Source: DAOMOD01 sp964526035
GTDB taxonomy: Bacteria > Pseudomonadota > Gammaproteobacteria > Xanthomonadales > BPKI01
DNA: 19,282 nt
Assembly: GCA_964526035.1 (NCBI GenBank)
Contig: CAZGKE010000059.1
Location: forward strand, 1-19,282
Direction: 5' to 3'
Position numbers and translations under genes: made by a program. Shown one piece after another: positions 14,751-19,282 of this stretch. Under the pieces are notes generated by a model. It was not told the origin of the DNA, did not search any database, and saw only the letters and a program-made list of their open reading frames with translations. The stretch's first letter is position 1. Every line of letters begins with the position of its first letter.

Positions 14751-17093
14751 ATGAACACGAACACAAACACCCTGCGCGATCCGGTTTGCGGCATGCAGGT
14801 CGAGCCCGACTCACCGCACCAGGCGCGGCACGCGGGTCACGACTACCGCTTCTGCTCGGCGGGCTGTCGTGGCAGGTTCGTCGCTGATCCGGCGAAATTC
14901 CTCGAAACGAAGACGCCAGAGGATTCCTCCAGCGGGCAAGATCAAAGCGCTCCAGCGCGATCGGCCGCACCCGGCAGCCGCTTCACCTGCCCCATGCATC
15001 CGCAGATCGTGCGGGACACGCCAGGCACCTGCCCGATCTGCGGCATGGCGCTGGAACCGATGATGCCCTCGCTCGACGAGGACGAGAATCCCGAGCTGAC
15101 CGACTTCCGTCGCCGCTTCTGGTGGACCCTGCCGCTGTCGGTGGCGGTGCTGGTCATCGCCATGTTCGGCCACTACGTCACGTGGGCTTCTGCGGATACG
15201 CGGACCTGGATCGAACTGCTGCTGACCTTGCCGGTGGTGCTGTGGGCGGGCTGGCCGTTCTTCCAGCGCTGGGCGCAATCCATCGTCAATCGCAGTCCGA
15301 ACATGTGGACCCTGATCGGCACCGGCGTCGGCGCGGCTTTTCTCTACAGCCTGGTCGCCACGCTGGCGCCCGACCTGTTTCCGGATTCCTTCCGAGAGCA
15401 CGGCCAGGTCGGCGTCTACTTCGAGGCGGCCGCGATCATCGTTTCGCTCACCCTGCTTGGCCAGGTCCTTGAACTCAAGGCGCGCTCCAGTACCTCTGCC
15501 GCACTCAAGGCGCTGCTCAGCCTGGCACCGAAGACCGCGCGGCGGCTGCGCGGGGACGGCAGTGAGGAGGACATCGAACTCAGTCATGTGCATCTCGGCG
15601 ACCGTCTGCGCGTGCGGCCCGGCGAGAAGGTTCCGGTGGATGGCGAGGTGCTGGAAGGTCGTTCCAGCGTCGATGAATCGATGCTCACCGGCGAAGCCAT
15701 GCCGGTCGAGAAGGCGCCCGGCAGTGCCCTGATCGGCGCTACCCTGAACACGTCGGGCAGCCTGGTGATGCGCGCCGAGAGAATCGGAACGGACACCGTT
15801 CTCGCCCAGATCGTGCAGCTGGTGGCGCAGGCGCAGCGCTCGCGCGCGCCGATGCAGCGCATGGCCGACAAGGTCAGCTTCTGGTTCGTTCTGGCCGTGC
15901 TCGCCATCGCCCTGATCACGCTTCTGGTCTGGGGATTCTTCGGTCCGCACCCTGCGTGGACCTACGCCGTGCTGAACGCGGTGGCCGTGCTGATCATTGC
16001 TTGCCCCTGCGCCCTGGGTCTGGCCACGCCGATGTCGATCATGGTGGCCACCGGGCGTGCGGCGCAGGTGGGCGTGCTGTTCCACGATGCCGAAGCGATC
16101 GAGCGACTGCGCAGCATCGACACACTGATCGTCGACAAGACCGGCACGCTGACCGAGGGTCGGCCAGCATTTCGTACCGTGGTCGCGAGCGACGGCTTCA
16201 GCGAAGACGAGGTGCTGCACCTGGCAGCCAGCCTCGACCAGGGCAGCGAACATCCGCTGGCCGAAGCGATCGTCAACGAGGCGCGCAGACGCGGGCTCAC
16301 GCTGGAGAAGGCAGAGGCGTTTGAATCGGCCACTGGCATCGGCGTGCGCGGCAAGGCAGGTGGCTCGTCGCTGGCGCTCGGCAATACCGCGCTGATGGAG
16401 GAGATCGGCGTCGATGTCGCGCCACTGCTCGAGTCGGCCGAAACACTGCGCCGCGACGGTGCCAGCGTGATGTTCCTTGCGGCAGATGGGCGCAGCGCCG
16501 GACTGATCGCGCTCGCCGATCCGATCAAGGCGAGCACGCCGGATGCGATCAGGTCACTGCGCGCCGCCGGTCTGCGCATCGTGATGGCCACCGGCGATGG
16601 CAAGACCACCGCGGATGCGGTCGCCAGGGAGCTTGGCATCGAAGAGGTGCACGGCGAAGTGCGGCCGCAGGACAAGGCCGATCTGGTCGCGCGCCTGAAA
16701 GGCGAAGGGCGGCGCGTGGCGATGGCCGGCGACGGCATCAACGATGCACCCGCGCTGGCCGCTGCCGATGTCGGCATCGCCATGGGCACCGGTACCGACG
16801 TTGCCATGACCAGCGCGCAGGTCACACTGGTCAAGGGCGACCTGCGCGGCATCGTCCGAGCCCGGCAGATCTCCCGAGCGACGGTGCGCAACATGCAGCA
16901 GAACCTGACGTTTGCCTTCGCCTACAACAGCCTCGGCGTGCCCGTCGCCGCCGGTGTGCTGTACCCCGCCTTGGGCCTGCTGCTCAGCCCGATGATCGCA
17001 GCCCTGGCGATGAGCCTGTCTTCGGTGTCGGTGGTGGCCAACGCGCTGCGGCTGCGGATGGGTCGCTGGCGAAGCTCGCGACCCTGCCGGTGA
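14751..17093 (+). CDS. copA: Copper-translocating P1B-type ATPase with YHS and heavy-metal-binding domains
   Basis: The product has 780 residues and exports cytoplasmic Cu+ (or Ag+) across the inner membrane using ATP. A YHS domain (8-50; D-P-V-C-G-M, C35, C39) and a heavy-metal-binding domain (78-104; C80-P-M-H83, C94-P-I-C97-G-M) replace the usual HMA domains. The P-type core is complete: T313-G-E, the metal-site C418-P-C, phosphorylation D462-K-T-G-T, H501-P, T614-G-D, and G660-D-G-I-N-D-A-P. Transmembrane ligands YN (725-726) and M-S-L-S-S (754-758) fit the Cu+ subgroup (P1B-1). About eight membrane helices are visible. The ATG at 14751 starts just before the YHS domain; the in-frame extension to 14667 is unlikely. 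No copper chaperone, CueR-like regulator or multicopper oxidase is adjacent. SilP/ActP-type names are equally possible. Confidence 0.95.
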   Translation: MNTNTNTLRDPVCGMQVEPDSPHQARHAGHDYRFCSAGCRGRFVADPAKFLETKTPEDSSSGQDQSAPARSAAPGSRFTCPMHPQIVRDTPGTCPICGMALEPMMPSLDEDENPELTDFRRRFWWTLPLSVAVLVIAMFGHYVTWASADTRTWIELLLTLPVVLWAGWPFFQRWAQSIVNRSPNMWTLIGTGVGAAFLYSLVATLAPDLFPDSFREHGQVGVYFEAAAIIVSLTLLGQVLELKARSSTSAALKALLSLAPKTARRLRGDGSEEDIELSHVHLGDRLRVRPGEKVPVDGEVLEGRSSVDESMLTGEAMPVEKAPGSALIGATLNTSGSLVMRAERIGTDTVLAQIVQLVAQAQRSRAPMQRMADKVSFWFVLAVLAIALITLLVWGFFGPHPAWTYAVLNAVAVLIIACPCALGLATPMSIMVATGRAAQVGVLFHDAEAIERLRSIDTLIVDKTGTLTEGRPAFRTVVASDGFSEDEVLHLAASLDQGSEHPLAEAIVNEARRRGLTLEKAEAFESATGIGVRGKAGGSSLALGNTALMEEIGVDVAPLLESAETLRRDGASVMFLAADGRSAGLIALADPIKASTPDAIRSLRAAGLRIVMATGDGKTTADAVARELGIEEVHGEVRPQDKADLVARLKGEGRRVAMAGDGINDAPALAAADVGIAMGTGTDVAMTSAQVTLVKGDLRGIVRARQISRATVRNMQQNLTFAFAYNSLGVPVAAGVLYPALGLLLSPMIAALAMSLSSVSVVANALRLRMGRWRSSRPCR

Positions 17094-17203
17094 GGGACAC
17101 ATCACGGCGGAATCGGAGTTCTTGCAGCCAAGAGTAGTTGTTCGCGGTAGTCAGAGGCCCGGACGGATCCGGTGGACCACCTTGGGACCGCAGTGCGTGT
17201 CAA

Positions 17204-17253
17204 CAAGGGAGCCGTGCAGTCGACCATGGGTTTGTCGGTGACTGGCTCCCTTG
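17204..17253. repeat. Inverted repeat, 10-bp perfect arms
   Basis: CAAGGGAGCC at 17204-17213 is the exact reverse complement of GGCTCCCTTG at 17244-17253, with a 30-base spacer. An alternative inner pairing (CAGTC-g-ACC at 17217-17225 with GGTGACTG at 17237-17244) would shorten the loop. It lies 110 bp after the ATPase stop and 25 bp before the start of the amber-interrupted gene. It could be an RNA hairpin, part of a terminator, or an operator; no T-run follows. Confidence 0.5.
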
Positions 17254-17262
17254 GACCAAGGG
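17248..17262. repeat. Short palindrome CCCTTGG-a-CCAAGGG
   Basis: There are seven-base perfect arms around a single A. The loop is too tight for a normal RNA hairpin, so a dimeric protein-binding site on DNA is the more natural reading. It overlaps the right arm of the longer inverted repeat and ends 15 bp before the ATG at 17278. Confidence 0.45.
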
Positions 17263-17358
17263 CCGCGAGGCTCTTCGATGCGCAGTCATCACATCCGACC
17301 GATCCTTGCAGCCTTGGCGGTGGCGGCATTGCTGCTGGCCGCCCATGGCCTGCATGCG

Positions 17359-17361
17359 TAG
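17359..17361 (+). other. In-frame amber codon after the signal peptide
   Basis: TAG falls in the frame of the ATG at 17278, immediately after ...HGLHA, and the downstream frame stays open to 17577. It is the only stop inside an otherwise intact signal peptide-to-tail reading frame. Confidence 0.85.
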
Positions 17362-17538
17362 CCATCGGGCGGCAGCTACACGATGCGCAAACAGGTGATC
17401 GGCGCCGGCGAGGTTTCCAGCGCCGGCCCTTGTCGACTGACCGGCACCGTGGGCGAGGTCGGGGCGACGGAATCGGTTGCACTCCGGTTCAATCTCGTCG
17501 GTGGCTTCCACTCTCAGTCGGGTCCGGTCGTCGAATCG

Positions 17539-17559
17539 ATCTTCTGCGACGGCTTCGAG
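17539..17559 (+). other. C-terminal tail motif IFCDGFE of the amber-interrupted gene
   Basis: The frame ends IFCDGFE-NFSCP, matching the tails LFRDGFE-SP and VFANGFE-GTP of the two other exported proteins in the window. It survives intact beyond the nonsense codon. Confidence 0.65.
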
Positions 17560-17662
17560 AACTTTTCCTGCCCGTGAGCCGATTTCCAAGTGCTGATTCC
17601 ACCGCCGCCGTGACCGCAGTTGCCCTCGAGCGACACAGTTCCTCTGCAGAAATGGAGTAGTG

Positions 17663-18498
17663 ATGACTCTGTCCAGATTGCTCACCGTCCTGATCCTCCT
17701 TGGCTTGCAGCTTGGCGCGACAACGCCTGCCCTTGCCATGGGTACCACACTTACCTACCAGGGCAGCCTGGAGGATGGCGGCGTGCCCGCGCATGGCAGC
17801 TATGACTCCCAGTTCTTCCTGATCGACTCCAGTGGCAACTCCCTCGGCGGGAATACGTCAACAACGTCCAGGTCGTGCGGGGCGTATTCACGTTGACGCT
17901 GGATTTCAGTGGCGCCGCGAATCCGTTTCCGGGCAATTTCGTGCGCTTCCTGGAAATCGGCGTTCGTCCGGCAGGCACGAGCGGCGCCTATGAGTTCCTG
18001 ACGCCACTGACCCCAATCCATCCGGTTCCCTATGCTCTGAGGGCGGACAGCGTCACCAGTGGCGCAATTGTCGGGGACAGTATCGGTCCCGGCGCGGTGA
18101 CGACGGCCAAGCTGGCCAACAATGCAATTGCCAGCGCCAAGCTGGCCGACAGCGCGGTCAGCAACGCGAAGCTCGCCACCAATGCAGTCACCAATGCCAA
18201 GGTGCTCCCCGGCTCCCTGACCATGAACCGTCACGCGGGTGTGTTCGCCAACGGCAGCCTGGGAGCGCTGACCCTTGGAGGCAACTCATGCTTCACTTTC
18301 GAGCTTTCCAATGGCGGTGCGCAGGCGGGCGACTTTCCGCTGATCGCGCTGCAGGCAGGCGCAGTGTTGCCTGCAAACATGAGCTTGACTGCGCTCAGGG
18401 TCCCGAGCAATGGCATCGTGCAGTATCGCGTCTGCAATCACGGGGCCATCACCGCAAGTTGGAGCAGCCTCGCTGTCATCTTCATGACCTTGAGGTGA
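17663..18498 (+). pseudogene. Exported repeat protein split by a one-base frameshift near 17850
   Basis: The ATG at 17663 follows GGAG (17654-17657) and opens a signal peptide ending near TTPALA. The mature start, LTYQGSLEDGGVPAHGSYDS then FFLIDSSGNSLGG, stops making sense at ~17850. It resumes in the frame one base back (EYVNNVQVVRGVFTLTLDFSG) and stays open to 18498. Adding one G to the GGCGGGAA run would give one product of about 278 residues. Y-Q-G-x-L at the front and T-P-I-H-P-V-P-Y-A-L-R-A after ~120 residues are features I know from a broad group of exported proteins with C-terminal fibre-like repeats. Five 10-residue repeats follow, then a ~90-residue beta-rich end with two cysteines (C at ~18289 and ~18433). 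It lacks the DGFE tail. Mutation or a homopolymer assembly error are both possible; a GTG at 17875 inside is not a credible start. Confidence 0.75.
18064..18213 (+). repeat. Five 10-residue repeats (A-[VI]-x-x-A-K-L-A-x-x)
   Basis: In protein the units read AIVGDSIGPG, AVTTAKLANN, AIASAKLADS, AVSNAKLATN, AVTNAKVLPG: a 30-base coding period with conserved A-K-L. Such decads occur in stalk or fibre-like parts of exported and phage head-fibre proteins and may trimerise; that role is inferred. The DNA is diverged between units, so this is a protein repeat, not a CRISPR or satellite array. Confidence 0.8.
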
Positions 18499-18594
18499 TC
18501 GGGATGGGCATGCGGCGCCTTGGTTAGAGGTGTACCCCTCCGGCGTTCTGGAAAGGTTATTCTTGCCGCGGTTTCGGTAGCCGGCTTTGGGGCG

Positions 18595-19257
18595 ATGGAC
18601 GCGAAGCGGGACATGAGTTCGGCCATGCTCGCCAAGCTGATGCCGGAGCTTTCGATGCTCCTTTCGATTGTCTTGCTGGTGATCAATCCCTTCGGGCCGC
18701 TGACTCCGCACCCGGCGATCATCGGTTTCGCGCTGGCGGTCGAGGGGGTCTCGCTGATGTTCTTCTGTACCCTGGTGGACATTGCGTCCCGGGTACAGAT
18801 GCGTCCGCCGTGGTGGGTCGGGGTCCTCATCGTCGGCGGCGTGTTGCTCATGTATCCCGATCTGATCACTGTTCTGAAGGCGGCCTTCGTGGAAGGCATG
18901 TGGGTGTTCCTGCCGCTGCTCTGGTCGCTGGTCGAGCGCATTCGCGAACTGTGGACACTGCCGGGCGCATCGAAGCAGGAGAAGATCCGCCGCAGGACGC
19001 TCACGTTCGACCGCCTGTGGGTTGGATTCACCCTTGTGCTGGCCGCGACCGCGTGCGCCATCGTCGTCGTCTTCCTGCATGAGGACGGGCTCGTCGCGCT
19101 GCTCAACCCGATCATGCCGGTGACCGTCGCACTGGTCTACTACGCGCTCGCCGCCGTCAACGCGTGGCGCGTCCACCAACCGGCCTTCACGAAGCGCCCC
19201 ACCAGCCTCGTCCCCTGGCTCGACCGTGGCGACGGCACCAATCTGTCGCCTCTCTGA
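18595..19257 (+). CDS. Multi-pass membrane protein, unknown function
   Basis: The product has about 220 residues and no family I recognise. Around six hydrophobic segments are visible: LSMLLSIVLLVINPFGPL, IIGFALAVEGVSLMFFCTLV, WVGVLIVGGVLLMYP, MWVFLPLLWSLV, a fifth around VGFTLVLAATACAIVVVFL, and a last one containing MPVTVALVYYALAAVNAW. A cytoplasmic-looking basic loop (SKQEKIRRRTLTFDR) separates the fourth and fifth. The start is uncertain: ATG 18595 and ATG 18613 are both possible with weak ribosome binding sites. A TTG at 18520 would add 25 residues and is less likely. The gene is separate from the broken gene before it by ~96 bp. Only 25 bases remain after its stop, so its downstream context is unknown. 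Confidence 0.75.
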   Translation: MDAKRDMSSAMLAKLMPELSMLLSIVLLVINPFGPLTPHPAIIGFALAVEGVSLMFFCTLVDIASRVQMRPPWWVGVLIVGGVLLMYPDLITVLKAAFVEGMWVFLPLLWSLVERIRELWTLPGASKQEKIRRRTLTFDRLWVGFTLVLAATACAIVVVFLHEDGLVALLNPIMPVTVALVYYALAAVNAWRVHQPAFTKRPTSLVPWLDRGDGTNLSPL

Positions 19258-19282
19258 TCGTCCGCGCTGACCATGTCGTTGG

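Larger units (their letters stand above)
17278..17577 (+). pseudogene. Exported GGSY-repeat protein with DGFE tail, interrupted by an in-frame TAG
   Basis: The ATG at 17278 has GAGG 7 bases upstream and opens a perfect signal peptide (MRSHHIRPILAALAVAALLL, then AAHGLHA; 27 residues). The next codon, at 17359-17361, is TAG. The same frame continues for 72 codons: PSGGSYTMRKQVIGAGEVSS, RLTGTVGEVGA, LVGGFHSQSG, and the end VESIFCDGFENFSCP. This resembles small exported proteins with repeated G-G-x-Y-x-L-x-G-T-V-G-Q segments that also end in F-x-[DN]-G-F-E, which I know from related genomes. A CAG-to-TAG change would restore H-A-Q-P-S, an ordinary signal-peptide cleavage region. It could be a recent nonsense mutation, a sequence error, or (less likely) amber read-through. 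A start at the internal ATG 17383 would lack a signal peptide. Confidence 0.75.

Noticed and set aside
14811..16253. 480-codon minus-strand open frame inside the copper ATPase
   Set aside because: It is antisense to the unmistakable P-type ATPase; the product is histidine- and arginine-rich without a domain.
17844..17853. Programmed -1 ribosomal frameshift at CTCGGCGGGAA
   Set aside because: The P-site codon GGG would have to re-pair on CGG. There is no X-XXY-YYZ heptamer and no clear downstream structure, so mutation or sequence error is simpler.
18064..18213. Regular ~30-base periodicity as a possible CRISPR array
   Set aside because: There are no identical direct repeats with unique spacers. 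The period reflects a 10-residue protein repeat in an open frame.

Overview
The window is about 19.3 kb of high-GC DNA with very dense coding on both strands. Gene style suggests a Xanthomonadales/Lysobacterales-type gammaproteobacterium: many exported multi-domain proteins, a type IV pilin-like domain, the W-rich G-x-W-[FY]-[DN]-P repeat domain, and short C-terminal F-x-[DN]-G-F-E tails. That placement is inference; no rRNA or other marker gene is present. I saw no tRNA, rRNA, CRISPR array, IS element or phage module. No gene-free stretch exceeds 300 bases; the longest is 9777-10032.

Left part (8-7013). A small membrane protein on the plus strand faces three minus-strand genes that may form a transcription unit, read from right to left. 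They are a membrane-anchored pilin-like/Sel1 fusion (6153-7013), a secreted beta-lactamase-family serine hydrolase (4051-5964), and a large secreted beta-propeller/di-haem cytochrome protein (572-3982). The last two share the same uncharacterised W-rich domain, two copies each at the C-terminus.

Middle (7215-9776). An unrecognised exported protein is followed by an AraC-type regulator with a membrane-embedded N-terminal half. The regulator's 3' end overlaps, tail to tail by 101 bp, a DUF2306-like membrane protein.

Right-centre (10033-14565). A large exported G8-domain protein related in layout to CEMIP/PKHD1L1 is followed by an FAD-dependent oxidoreductase. Convergent to these is a small exported protein with a single InlB-type B-repeat.

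Right part (14751-19257). A Cu+-type P1B ATPase with YHS and heavy-metal-binding domains is followed by two consecutive broken exported-protein genes. One has an in-frame amber codon just after its signal peptide, the other a one-base frameshift. A multi-pass membrane protein closes the window.

The most interesting signal is a short C-terminal tail, [LVI]-F-x-[DN]-G-F-E plus 2-5 residues ending in proline. It ends three otherwise unrelated exported products: the G8 protein, the B-repeat protein and the amber-interrupted gene. It looks like a recognition or sorting tag for an unidentified export, anchoring or processing system. The other strong lead is the W-rich domain shared by neighbouring genes.
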